A stretch of DNA of 64,000 bases from an uncultured Bacteroidales bacterium (GCA_902776955.1 CACYSG010000002.1:1-64000), one strand, 5' to 3'. Shown: positions 1-8,526, counted from the stretch's first letter. The notes: generated by a model from the letters alone, not told the origin. Made by a program: numbers and translations.

Positions 1-2008
1 CGCCCATGACGACGATGTCAATCACACTGTTGGCGTCGCCGATGTTGACTTCGCCGTCACCGTTCACATCGCCCGTGATACCTATGGTCGCATTAGGATC
101 AAAGAGCATGCCCTTGTAGATGATCTGGCCATCCTTGATGACGTGGCTCAATCCGCAATACTCCTGATGGTTGGCTGAGGCTTCGGGGTAGTGTGTGAAG
201 GGTGTCAACAGGTCGCCGAAGTCACGGCTGTCAAAACCGATGCCCTCGACCAAATAGGCCAAAGTATCGCCCTGTTCACCGATATATGCGATACGGCTGC
301 ATCGCATTCCGTCAATCTCAATTGGGTCGGCCTTGACAAAATTATCGGTGTTTAGGAAATTCTTCTCGGGGTCGGTTTGGCTGTTGATGTAGTAGTTAAT
401 ATCCCACATCCCTTGCAAATTCTCATGCAACAAACAAACGTTGCCATTGCCATAGAAGAAATAGAAATTGATTAGATGGTCTACGACGCTCAGCGGTTCG
501 TTCCTGAAACTGAGAATGCAGGCTTCGTCTTCCCGTAATCCGGCAACCAGTCGTTCTTCGCCAGTGCCGACGCCCTTTGCATCAGAATTCCTGGAATACA
601 CAGCTTTGAACACCCGATCATGGGAGTCCAATTCCGGGTAATTGCCCTTGAACTCGTAGGTATAGTAGTTCTTGGTCGTGTCCCCGTCATTGATTACCAC
701 ATGAACATTGACCCACTTCACCCCCTCGCGAATCACGGGCTGATACCTGTCCTCCACATAATTCTGGGGATAGATGACCTCGCCGTTCTCGACAACCTTT
801 TCAAGACTGTAGTATTCATCGGTGTGGATACCAGGGCTCGTGGGCATTAAAAATGCCAGTGGATAACTGTTCATACCCGTTGCTCCGATGCCTTCAATGA
901 CCTGGAAGTGATCCCACTCTTGACGACTATCAAAATAGCGTTTGGCATAATGCCCGCCCACCTGAACAGTGTCGAGTTGCAGTTGCAGGCTATTATCAAT
1001 AAGAAGATTGTCCCAGTAGGCAACCATATCCTGGAAATCATAGAGCAGGAATTCCTCGCCCGAATAAGTGACATCACTTTGCGGGAAACAAAATGGAGTA
1101 GTACAAACCAAGGCATCGTCATAGAAGGTGCTGTCGGGCACGATGCCATACACCATTTTGTCTTCCTCGCGTAGGTAAACGGGAACGACATCCTTTGGCT
1201 CGCTGTACACGTCATCAGTGCACATGTGCACGGCCTTATAGGTCTTGCCGTTGATGACGGTGTCACCCTTGATTTCAAGAGTTCGGTAAACAACATTGTC
1301 TCCACGGGCCGGATTGGTTAAGTAATCCTCTTCGTAATGGTATTCCTGGATGCTATACGTCCATTTGACGCCCTCGCGCACGAAGGGGACGTACTCGTAA
1401 CCGGGCTCGTCACCGGGTTGGTTGTCTATGGCTTGGATATGGACGAATTTTTTCCAGATGGGAGCATTGCGATAGCTCTCCACGGCACTGGCGGGAACAT
1501 ACAAGGTGGCAGTTTCGTAGCTGTCAAAGCATTCCTCATAGTACATCGCAGGTGGTGTCGTCAAGGGACAAGTAATGGTTGTCAATGCAGAGCACATCGA
1601 GAAGGCATATCTTTCAATGACAACCGTAGGTGTAAGAAGGTTGACACAGGTCAGTCTCGTACACAGGTAGAATGCATTATCCTTGATGGCGGTGATTGAT
1701 TCAGGAATGGTGATGCTCGTTAAACCCTGGCAATAATTGAACGCATAATAGTCAATTGTCGTGACAGGGTAGGTCACGTCCTGATAGGTGACCTGGGCGG
1801 GAATTACCACGTCGCCATGGTAATCACTCAGGTGCATGCCACTACGGTATTCTTGATAGGTGACACAAGCCTCATTGTCCACAATCTTATAGTATATGCC
1901 ATCCACCGCAAACTCATAGTTGGTATAGCTGTAAGGGGGAAGGGCAAAAACGGAGGCTGGCAGTATAAGCGCCAGCAACAGAGTCATCAGTTTCGTTGTC
2001 GTGTTCAT
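1..2008 (-). CDS. Secreted LRR (BspA-type) protein with dockerin-like repeat, 3' end outside window
   Basis: An open frame runs from ATG at 2008 through the left edge, so the C-terminus is missing. The protein starts MNTTTKLMT followed by a hydrophobic signal peptide ending near residue 22 (SVFA). Residues of about 45-180 look like BspA-type leucine-rich repeats (patterns such as ITIPESITAIKDNAF). Two related domains follow, each opening with VREGVKW (near residues 206 and 426). At the edge a dockerin-like calcium loop begins (GDVNGDGEVNIGDANSV). The export signal, the LRR and the dockerin-like tail point to a secreted or surface protein; ligand unknown. It is a paralogue of the gene at 2016-3644, which lacks the LRR part. 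The dockerin-like repeat need not mean a cellulosome, because such repeats are common at the ends of Bacteroidales secreted proteins. Confidence 0.85.
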   Translation of the reverse strand, partial: MNTTTKLMTLLLALILPASVFALPPYSYTNYEFAVDGIYYKIVDNEACVTYQEYRSGMHLSDYHGDVVIPAQVTYQDVTYPVTTIDYYAFNYCQGLTSITIPESITAIKDNAFYLCTRLTCVNLLTPTVVIERYAFSMCSALTTITCPLTTPPAMYYEECFDSYETATLYVPASAVESYRNAPIWKKFVHIQAIDNQPGDEPGYEYVPFVREGVKWTYSIQEYHYEEDYLTNPARGDNVVYRTLEIKGDTVINGKTYKAVHMCTDDVYSEPKDVVPVYLREEDKMVYGIVPDSTFYDDALVCTTPFCFPQSDVTYSGEEFLLYDFQDMVAYWDNLLIDNSLQLQLDTVQVGGHYAKRYFDSRQEWDHFQVIEGIGATGMNSYPLAFLMPTSPGIHTDEYYSLEKVVENGEVIYPQNYVEDRYQPVIREGVKWVNVHVVINDGDTTKNYYTYEFKGNYPELDSHDRVFKAVYSRNSDAKGVGTGEERLVAGLREDEACILSFRNEPLSVVDHLINFYFFYGNGNVCLLHENLQGMWDINYYINSQTDPEKNFLNTDNFVKADPIEIDGMRCSRIAYIGEQGDTLAYLVEGIGFDSRDFGDLLTPFTHYPEASANHQEYCGLSHVIKDGQIIYKGMLFDPNATIGITGDVNGDGEVNIGDANSVIDIVVMG

Positions 2009-2014
2009 AGTGAT
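1983..2014 (-). repeat. 32-bp leader repeat, copy 1
   Basis: A 32-bp segment covering the start codon and first eight codons (MNTTTKLM) of the gene ending at 2008 is repeated exactly at 3619-3650, over the start of the next paralogue. The sequences diverge completely on both sides, so the 5' coding leader was copied as a unit. Confidence 0.85.
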
Positions 2015-2015
2015 G

Positions 2016-3644
2016 TTATCTTATTTGCTGCCCTAGGATGATGTCGATGATGGCGTTGAAGTCGGCGATGGTGACTTCTCCGTCGCCGTTCATGTCGGCT
2101 GCGGGTATGCGGGTGTGGCCGTTGTTGCCGCCCATGACGACGATATCAATCACGCTGTTGGCGTCGCCGATATTAACTTCGCCGTCACCGTTGACATCGC
2201 CAGGTATGACAATTATCGCATTAGGATTATAGCGCATGCCCTTGTAGATGATTTTGCCGTCTTTAATGACGTGGCTCAGGCCGCACCACTCCTGATGGTC
2301 GGCGGTGGGGTCGGGACGGTGTGTAAACGGCGTCAACAAGTCGCCCATGTCGCGGCTGTCAAAGCCGATGCCCTCGACCACATAGGCCAGCGTATCGCCA
2401 TGCTCATCGAGATAAGCCATACGGCTGCAGCGATAGCCATCGATTATCACTGGCTCAAGCATGACAAGGTTGTCATCGTTCAATTGCTGCTCGCGCTGGT
2501 ACCTAATGAAATAATCCTTGCATTCCTGCATCGTGGCATTTAAGGTTCCCATCTTGTAGAGGAGTTGTGCACGTGGCCCTGTGTATCCATTAAAGTCAAT
2601 CATATTCATGTCTTGGCTGTAAACCTGTGACAATGGTTCATTGCAGTAGGATATGAGCATGGCCTCGTCCTCGCGCAAGGCGGCAACGATACTGTCATTG
2701 TCCACATCAATGGCATGGTAAGCGCCCTCATAGCGGTAAAGAGCCTTACAGGTGAAGTTGATGTCACAGTAATGAACGAACTTCTCGGGGTGGTTACCCT
2801 TGAACTCATAGGTGTAGTAGCAGCAGGTCGTGTCACCGTTGTTGACAGTCACACGCTCATTAACCCACTTCACGCCCTCGCGGATGAACGGCATGTACCT
2901 GTTCTCAACAGAATTCTCGGGATAGATGACCTGGCCATTCTCAACGACCTTCTCGAGGCCGTAAACCTCGTTATGCATGCCCATAGATAGTCCTATAAAA
3001 AGGGCAATAGGACTGCAGTTGATACCAATCAAGCCGATGCCCTCGATAATGGTGAAGCGATTGTTCTGGCCTTTATACCTTTTAACCAAGTGATTACCCA
3101 CGGTGATGGTGTCGACCGATAGCGGCTTTAATAAGGTCCACTCGTTGTCGAAGCTCTCCCAATAGGTAATGGCGTCCTCGAAGTCATAGAGCAGAAACTC
3201 CTGTCCCATTCTGATAGCTGTTGCTTCTACTTCAGAGAATGTCAGCCAGTTGCCCACATAACAGTCATCGTAGAACTTAAACTCGGGAACAAAAGCATAA
3301 ACCTTCTTGTTCTCCTCGCGCAAGTACACGGGCACTGTGTCATTTTCCACGTTGATTGATTCACCGCTATATTTGTGCATTTTCTTGTAGGTCAGACCGT
3401 TGATCACGGTGTCGCCTTTTATTTCCAGGGTGCGGTAAGCCACATTGTCTCCACGAGCAGGATTAGTCTCTAGATCCGCATCGTATTGATAATTAATGAT
3501 ATAGTACGTCCATTTGACGCCCTCGCGCACGAAGGGGACGTACTCGTAATCTTGAGCCACAGCCTGGGTCATGCCCAACAGCGCCAAAATCGATATAAGT
3601 AATGTCTTTTTCATCTCTGTCATCAGTTTCGTTGTCGTGTTCAT
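2016..3644 (-). CDS. Secreted protein with two VREGVKW domains and C-terminal dockerin-like repeat
   Basis: 542 residues. The N-terminus is MNTTTKLMTE, then a second possible start (MKKTLLISI, ATG at 3614) beginning a standard signal peptide that ends at AVAQ. Two homologous domains open with VPFVREGVKW and MPFIREGVKW. The last 60 residues form a paired EF-hand-like dockerin repeat (GDVNGDGEVN and ADMNGDGEVT). It is a paralogue of the upstream-window gene at 1-2008 but lacks its LRR region. The two genes are only 7 bp apart with the same strand, which suggests co-transcription from a promoter near 3691-3700. Function unknown; extracellular location is inferred from the signal peptide. The duplicated first ten residues look like an addition in front of the true signal peptide. 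Confidence 0.85.
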   Translation of the reverse strand: MNTTTKLMTEMKKTLLISILALLGMTQAVAQDYEYVPFVREGVKWTYYIINYQYDADLETNPARGDNVAYRTLEIKGDTVINGLTYKKMHKYSGESINVENDTVPVYLREENKKVYAFVPEFKFYDDCYVGNWLTFSEVEATAIRMGQEFLLYDFEDAITYWESFDNEWTLLKPLSVDTITVGNHLVKRYKGQNNRFTIIEGIGLIGINCSPIALFIGLSMGMHNEVYGLEKVVENGQVIYPENSVENRYMPFIREGVKWVNERVTVNNGDTTCCYYTYEFKGNHPEKFVHYCDINFTCKALYRYEGAYHAIDVDNDSIVAALREDEAMLISYCNEPLSQVYSQDMNMIDFNGYTGPRAQLLYKMGTLNATMQECKDYFIRYQREQQLNDDNLVMLEPVIIDGYRCSRMAYLDEHGDTLAYVVEGIGFDSRDMGDLLTPFTHRPDPTADHQEWCGLSHVIKDGKIIYKGMRYNPNAIIVIPGDVNGDGEVNIGDANSVIDIVVMGGNNGHTRIPAADMNGDGEVTIADFNAIIDIILGQQIR

Positions 3645-4192
3645 AGTGATATGTCGTTTTTAGTTATTAATTGCGATAGGATTTCACCTGCAAAGTTATA
3701 ACTAATTTGTCAAAAAAGCGCCTCATTCCGACCTCATTTTCAAAAATGTAAAATGCTGGAAATATGGTATTTAGAAAACAAAAATCTCATTTTTGTTCAT
3801 AGGTGGATAAAATGAGGGTTGAAGAGCCTCATTACAGGGATTGTTTCGCCTGTAATTATAATCGCCCTAGCGGTCGGGAAATTAATTTTATTCAAAATTA
3901 TCCAAGATGGAGTATTGTTGTTGAACTATGCTACCCCAGGGGACTCAACATTGGTGAGAGGGCGAGTTGAAGGTGGGTCGGAAGTGTTAATTCTCTGGTC
4001 TTGTTGGGAGGGTGTATCATAATTGCGACTCGGCAATATAACCGTGCTATCGCACGGGAAATTAAACAAATTTTTAAATTAAAATTGATAATATTATCAT
4101 ATTAATAAAAATCTTATAATTAATTTGCTAAATTTGGCTTCGCCGAGCTAAAGGTTCCCGCCCGTAGGGCGGTTATTGTTCTAGTGGTTGAA
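3645..4192. other. Gene-free region with regulatory-type repeat and a relic of the next gene's tail
   Basis: No gene is supported here. Positions 3691-3815 hold a block shared with 5943-6080, with a minus-strand TAACTTTG promoter-like box at 3692-3699. Positions of about 3950-4012 resemble the 3' end of the RecA-like gene (4270-4340), so this is probably a broken duplicate of that tail. Positions 4055-4130 are AT-rich. A short hairpin (CGCCC gta GGGCG) lies near 4160-4172. Confidence 0.6.
3691..3815. promoter_or_regulatory. Upstream block, copy 1 (promoter-like)
   Basis: Starts with the minus-strand box TAACTTTGC, in the right place to serve the secreted protein at 2016-3644. From 3725 it carries about 90 bp that closely match 5989-6080, including 32 identical bases starting ATTCCGACCTCATTTTC. 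The two copies lie in the same orientation and flank the RecA-like gene. Either a duplicated promoter/operator or the trace of a segmental insertion. Confidence 0.5.
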
Positions 4193-5476
4193 TTATGACA
4201 CACCCTCACGGGGGACCGCTAGGGGAACAGTGGGGGCGGGGTCGCCGGGGCTGACGGAGGGGGCGGATTGATTGGGTGAGAGGGCGGGTTGAGGGTGGGT
4301 CGGAAGTGTTAACAAAGTGTTAATTTCCTGGTCCTGTTGGGGCCGCCGCTCAGCGTCGGCACGGGGGACCGCTAGGGGAACAGTGGGGGCGGAGTCGATG
4401 GGCCTGACGGAGGGGGCGGATTCATTGGGTGAAGGGGCCTCTTCTTGGGGGTCGGGGTATGGGGTGAGGAGGTGGAGGCGTTGGATCTGGTCGAGTAGGG
4501 CGGCGTCGCGGGTGTGGCGCTTGAGCTGGGTGTGTCGTGCCTTGACCTGTGCGAGGAGGTCGGCGGTGGTGATATCCTGTCCGGGCTGGATGATGCCGTC
4601 GACGATGTCGCGCAGTGTGTCGTCGTCGATGCCTGATGCGGGAGCCATGCGTGGCTGTCCAGTCTCGTGGGGGAGGTTGTCGTTGCCGATGGAGAAGTGG
4701 AACTGGGAGTCGCCGGGGAAGACGTGCAGGTCGTAGCCGCTGATGTGGCGGACTGTGGTGACGTCGCGGACGGTGGACAGGGCGAAGATGTCGTTGGCGC
4801 TGGTGAAGAGGCGCCGGCCGAGTTCTCCAGCGGTACATGCTTTCTTGCCGGTGTGGTTATAGCCGATGAGGAGGAAGGCGGTGTCGCAGTGGTTGACGAC
4901 GTCGCGGACAGTGCGGTCGAAGAGCGTGGCGACTCGCACTCCGCAGTAGGGCATGAAGTGGTCGATGTCGTCGATGACGACGAGCTGTGGCTTGAGGTCG
5001 TTGATGAGCTTCTCGATGCTTCGGTTGAGCCACCAGTGGTCGTCTCGCTGGCCGCCGAGCACGTCGAGGCAGGTGTAGTGGAGGTCGCCATCGTCGGTGG
5101 CGTGGTGTGAGAGCTCGCGGTAGATGGCGGCAGCGACGTGCGGGCCGTTGAGGGTGTCGATCCAGAGGACTTTGCAGGAGGGGGGAGTGGAGAGAGAGGA
5201 GGGTGCTACGGCGGCAGAGCCTCCGCCCACGGGACACGAGGTAGCTGGAGCGGTGAGGACTTGGATGGCTAGGTGCTTGGCGAAATGGTGTGCCCTGCAG
5301 GTTTCCTTGCCAGTGAGGTAGGTGACGTGGTGCTGGCGCAGGTAGGCCTGGCCGTTGATGGAGACGAGGGGGTTGCTGCTGAAGGAGGAGAGGTCGGTGT
5401 CGCTGGTGAACTGGCAGGCTTGCCAGGACTCGTCGTAGCCTTGTGAATTGGCGTCGCGGTAGAAATTGATTTCCAT
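4193..5476 (-). CDS. RecA/AAA_25-like NTPase with degenerate P-loop and repeat-derived insert
   Basis: 427 residues. The fold resembles the RecA-like helicase/ATPase proteins found on Bacteroidales mobile DNA. A Walker A position reads TGKETCRAHH (residues 55-64), without the usual GK[ST]. A strand LWIDT follows (104-108) and a Walker B-like LVVIDD (165-170). Binding or hydrolysis of ATP is therefore doubtful. Residues 81-90 (CPVGGGSAAV) are encoded by a copy of the hairpin repeat found three times upstream at 5598-5816, inserted in frame in the loop between Walker A and the next strand. The proline-rich tail carries two copies of a SAPTVPLAVPR segment, again encoded by repeat DNA (4205-4300 and 4364-4440). 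Upstream lies 460 bp of repeats before any promoter-like box. No partner genes adjoin it; the role is not assignable. Confidence 0.7.
   Translation of the reverse strand: MEINFYRDANSQGYDESWQACQFTSDTDLSSFSSNPLVSINGQAYLRQHHVTYLTGKETCRAHHFAKHLAIQVLTAPATSCPVGGGSAAVAPSSLSTPPSCKVLWIDTLNGPHVAAAIYRELSHHATDDGDLHYTCLDVLGGQRDDHWWLNRSIEKLINDLKPQLVVIDDIDHFMPYCGVRVATLFDRTVRDVVNHCDTAFLLIGYNHTGKKACTAGELGRRLFTSANDIFALSTVRDVTTVRHISGYDLHVFPGDSQFHFSIGNDNLPHETGQPRMAPASGIDDDTLRDIVDGIIQPGQDITTADLLAQVKARHTQLKRHTRDAALLDQIQRLHLLTPYPDPQEEAPSPNESAPSVRPIDSAPTVPLAVPRADAERRPQQDQEINTLLTLPTHPQPALSPNQSAPSVSPGDPAPTVPLAVPREGVS
4205..4440. repeat. Duplicated about 90-bp GC-rich segment inside the 3' end of the RecA-like gene
   Basis: Positions 4205-4300 and 4364-4440 share GGGGGACCGCTAGGGGAACA and the following GC-rich stretch through GGGGGCGGATT. 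Both are read in the same frame and give a repeated proline-rich peptide. Between them (4338-4362) is an imperfect palindrome of the GCCGCCGC...GGCGGC type that also occurs at 5549 and 20592. Confidence 0.75.
5208..5236. repeat. Hairpin repeat copy embedded in coding sequence
   Basis: The segment TACGGCGGCAGAGCCTCCGC plus CCACGGGAC matches the core of the tandem repeat at 5598-5816 with one base changed in the stem. It encodes residues 81-90 of the RecA-like protein, in frame. Confidence 0.8.
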
Positions 5477-5548
5477 GGTGTTTTTCTTTTGGTTTTAAGT
5501 TGTTGTTATTACTGGTGCGAGCCAGAGGCTCGCAATACTTTGACAAAG

Positions 5549-5597
5549 GGGCCGCCGCACTGCGGCGGCACAGGGGACCGCCAGGGGAAGCGTGGGG
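5549..5597. repeat. Palindromic REP-like element
   Basis: A perfect palindromic core GCCGCCGC-ACT-GCGGCGGC is followed by ACAGGGGACCGC. The same architecture with a different stem sequence is seen at 20592-20625, and a decayed copy at 4338-4375. Confidence 0.65.
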
Positions 5598-5816
5598 CTC
5601 TTTTACGGCGGCAGAGCCGCCGCCCACGGGACATGTCGCGGTGCGGGGGGCACGCCGCGGTGACGGGGGACTCTTTTACGGCGGCAGAGCCGCCGCCCAC
5701 GGGACATGTCGCGGTGCGGGGGCAAGTCGCGGTGCGGGGGGACTCTTTTACGGCGGCAGAGCCGCCGCCCACGGGACATGTCGCGGGGCGGGGGCAAGTC
5801 GCGGGGCGTGGGGCAC
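5598..5816. repeat. Three tandem copies of a 72-73-bp hairpin repeat
   Basis: Units begin at 5598, 5671 and 5743 with CTCTTTTACGGCGGCAGAGC. Each contains the stem GGCGGC-AGA-GCCGCC, then CACGGGACATGTCGCGG and a GC-rich spacer. Lies 120-340 bp upstream of the RecA-like gene start. Apparent reading frames across it arise from the repeat and are not supported as genes. Confidence 0.85.
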
Positions 5817-5942
5817 GCGGGGGCGAACTGGTGCAAAGATAGTGAATTTTTTGCTTTTTGTCAAGGGGGGAGGGGTGATTTTTTACAACGGGGGTGACAC
5901 GGGGGTGCCATTTTTTCTCATGATTGTTAGTATTTTTTTCTT

Positions 5943-6080
5943 GCAAAGTTAGGTGTTGAAAATGTTAAATCGGTCTAAAATCGGCAATATTCCGACCTCA
6001 TTTTCAAAAATGTAAAATGCTGAAAATCTGTCATCTAAAAAATAAAAATCTCATTTTGTACTCACCAGGATGAAACAATG
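5943..6080. promoter_or_regulatory. Upstream block, copy 2 (promoter-like)
   Basis: Counterpart of 3691-3815: a minus-strand TAACTTTGC box at its left end, then from 5989 the shared approximately 90 bp. It sits between the RecA-like gene and the divergent TPR regulator, so it could serve either. Confidence 0.5.
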
Positions 6081-6092
6081 GCCATAATGTGT

Positions 6093-6100
6093 TATTTTTG
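6093..6100 (+). promoter_or_regulatory. -7 promoter box for the TPR regulator
   Basis: TATTTTTG fits the Bacteroidetes TAnnTTTG box and lies 65 bp before the start codon at 6165. No convincing -33 TTG is seen at the usual spacing. Confidence 0.4.
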
Positions 6101-6164
6101 CATCAAGAATTCACCGCTACCAGGGGTGGATGGCCGTAAAACTTGAAACAGACAACGCTATCAA

Positions 6165-7886
6165 ATGATACACATCAAGAAAATCTATATTCCACTGATT
6201 GCAGTTTTCTCCCTGATAATTGCAGGGTGTCACCAAGACAGCGCCAAGATGCAGGAACTCTCGCTGATTGACTCGATGGTTTATCATCAGCAGGAAAGGG
6301 AGGCGTTGCCCTTGCTGCAGCAGATGGATACCCAACCATTGAGCAAAGAGGAGCGTGCCTATCACGCCGTGCTGTTGTCGATGGCGATGTACAAGAACTA
6401 CGTCCCCTGCACCAGCAACTCGGCGATTAACGAGGCCGTGGGCTACTATAGGCATTCGGGTGACGACTTGAAATACCTGAAGGCGCTCGTCGCCCAGGGG
6501 TGCGTCAATGAGGACATGGGCAACCTGGAAAAAGCGGTTGAAAGCTACCATCAAGCCGAGGCCCTGCCGCTGGCTACCGACAGCTCGATGATCGCCTATG
6601 CCAAGTTGAGGCTGGGGACTCTGTACCAGTCGCAGGTGATAGGGACTAACACCATCGCGTTGCAGAAGTACAAGGAGGCGTTGCCGATATATAAAGCGCT
6701 AGGGGACAATCACTATGAACTGGTGTGCCTCACCAGCATCGGCGGCATCTACCGCAATATCGAGGGGAAGCATGACTCGGCAGTGATCTATATGGAACAA
6801 GCCGTTGATTTGGCCCAGAAACTAGGTGATGAATACCATGCCTTTGCTAATCGTTATGCGCTGTCGGAATATTATCTGGTCATAGAGCGGAATTATGGGT
6901 TGAGCAAGCAATTCGGTCTGCGGGCTGTTTCGGCCAATCCAGCCATCATCGACCATCCCCGTGCGCATTACCGGCTGGCATCGTCCTACTTGTTCCTGGG
7001 CCAGGCTGATTCGGCGGTTTACTACCTGAAGCGTGCTCCCCAGGCCACCAGCGCGAGGGACAGCATCGTGTACTATGAGCTCCTGTCCGAGCTGGAGCAC
7101 CTTCACTGGAAAGATGAGGGGAAATCAAAATATTATATTGAACTTGCCCATTCCATCGCCGATTCATTGACGATTAGAGGCCTCAACCACCGCCTGCTCG
7201 AGGTGGAAAAGAAATATGACCATCAGTTGGCGGTGCTGAACCAGATGAAAAGTGAATCCCGACTGAAAGAAGCTTTGTTGCTGACGGCGTTGTTGGCGTT
7301 GGCTTTACTGCTGGCGGCCTTCCTGGTGTGGCGGTATAAGAACAAATTGATGATGAGCCAGAACGAGGTTGAGATGCTCAAGGCCGACCTAGACGGGTCG
7401 TTGTCGAGTCTGCAGCAGATGCAGCTTCAGCTGGATGAGCGGGCACAAAGCGCTGAAGGGATGCAACCCCAAAGTGACGAATTGCGTGCCATCATCAATC
7501 AGCAGATCCAAGCCGTGCAACAGCTGATGGCCTGGTCCTACCAATATGACGGCGACAAGTTTATCGCAAAGTTCAGGGAAATGATGACCGTGCCCAGTGT
7601 GGGTGACGACAGCAGCTACTGGTCCAACCTGCAGACCCTGGTCAACGAACTGCACGATAATGTGCTCATCAAGGCCCAAGAGGAGGCCGGGGGGTCGCTG
7701 AACGAGAGCGAATTGAACCTGCTGGCCCTGTATTGCTGCGGCTTCTCCCGCACGGTAATCATGGTGACGATGGGCTACAAGAGCATCGGCACCGTCTATA
7801 ACAAGAAAATAACAATCGCCAAGAAACTCCATGTCACCGACCTTGACGAGTTTGTGAGTTCGCGATGCTCGCAGTTTAGGGTTTAG
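6165..7886 (+). CDS. Membrane TPR lipoprotein regulator with C-terminal LuxR-like helix-turn-helix
   Basis: 573 residues. A signal sequence ends in a lipobox (LIIAGC, Cys22). TPR-type helices fill residues of about 30-350. One membrane segment lies at 370-390, followed by a coiled coil (395-435) and a C-terminal region of about 515-570 (LNESELNLLALYCCGFSRTV... GYKSIGTVYNKKITIAKKL) that matches the helix-turn-helix end typical of Bacteroidales TPR membrane regulators. Such proteins are thought to sense periplasmic events and act on cytoplasmic DNA; the target here is unknown. It is divergent from the RecA-like gene. The lipobox and a single TM are somewhat redundant, so Cys22 may simply be part of an uncleaved anchor. 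Confidence 0.8.
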   Translation: MIHIKKIYIPLIAVFSLIIAGCHQDSAKMQELSLIDSMVYHQQEREALPLLQQMDTQPLSKEERAYHAVLLSMAMYKNYVPCTSNSAINEAVGYYRHSGDDLKYLKALVAQGCVNEDMGNLEKAVESYHQAEALPLATDSSMIAYAKLRLGTLYQSQVIGTNTIALQKYKEALPIYKALGDNHYELVCLTSIGGIYRNIEGKHDSAVIYMEQAVDLAQKLGDEYHAFANRYALSEYYLVIERNYGLSKQFGLRAVSANPAIIDHPRAHYRLASSYLFLGQADSAVYYLKRAPQATSARDSIVYYELLSELEHLHWKDEGKSKYYIELAHSIADSLTIRGLNHRLLEVEKKYDHQLAVLNQMKSESRLKEALLLTALLALALLLAAFLVWRYKNKLMMSQNEVEMLKADLDGSLSSLQQMQLQLDERAQSAEGMQPQSDELRAIINQQIQAVQQLMAWSYQYDGDKFIAKFREMMTVPSVGDDSSYWSNLQTLVNELHDNVLIKAQEEAGGSLNESELNLLALYCCGFSRTVIMVTMGYKSIGTVYNKKITIAKKLHVTDLDEFVSSRCSQFRV

Positions 7887-8020
7887 TGTTTATTGGGCGC
7901 TCTGCTGGCTGCATCTTTTTTCAAACAACAGGAACAACATCAGACAACTAAAACAACTTTTTATTTTTTAATATTTTGTTGTTTGGGTTGTTTGAGGATT
8001 CTTAGCGCCGTGGCGGGGTT

Positions 8021-8526
8021 TATTACGGGGGGCGAGGTATTACGGGGGGACGGTTCTTCAGTCCGAAAAATGCATGCATTTTTCATCCAGAAGAGCCGTC
8101 CCCTTTTCCTGCGTTTTTTCTTTCGTTTGTCGTGTGGCCACGCCAAGGCGAGGCCCTACAGTGCGGATGTTTTCAGAGAATTCAGATTAATCAGTTGTTT
8201 ATTACGGGGGGACGGTTCTTCAGTCCGAAAAATGCATGCATTTTTCATCCAGAAGAGCCGTCCCCTTTTCCTGCGTTTTTTTCTTTCGTTTGTCGTGTGG
8301 CCACGCCAAGGCGAGGCCCTACAGTGTGGATGTTTTCAGGAAATTCAGACTAATCAGGTGTTTATTACGGGGGGACGGTTCTTCAGTCCGAAAATGCATG
8401 CATTTTTCATCCAGAAGAGCCGTCCCCTTTTCTTGCGTTTTTTTTCTTTCGTTTGTCGTGCGGCCACGCCAAGGCGAGGCCCTACAGTGTGGATGCTTTC
8501 AGAGAATTCAGACTAATCAGGTGTTT
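8021..8526. repeat. Three tandem copies of an about 163-bp hairpin element
   Basis: Copies start at 8039, 8201 and 8364 with ATTACGGGGGGACGG. Each opens with a long imperfect hairpin: GGGGACGGTTCTT pairs with AAGAGCCGTCCCC across a perfect palindrome AAAAATGCATGCATTTTT (one A shorter in copy 3). A conserved tail follows (GTGGCCACGCCAAGGCGAGG, CCCTACAGTG, and TTCAGACTAATCAG). It fills the whole 655-bp gap between two convergent genes. Apparent frames here are repeat artefacts. A partial, rearranged copy is at 49740-49840. Confidence 0.85.

Noticed and set aside
2016-3644. Cellulosome component (because of dockerin-like repeat)
   Set aside because: No cohesin or scaffoldin is present; such repeats are common in Bacteroidales secreted proteins.
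3819-4022. 67-residue frame
   Set aside because: Covers a relic of the neighbouring gene's tail; no ribosome site or homology.
5489-5952. Frames across the 72-bp repeat block
   Set aside because: Proline/arginine-rich translations of the repeat, seen in several frames and both strands.
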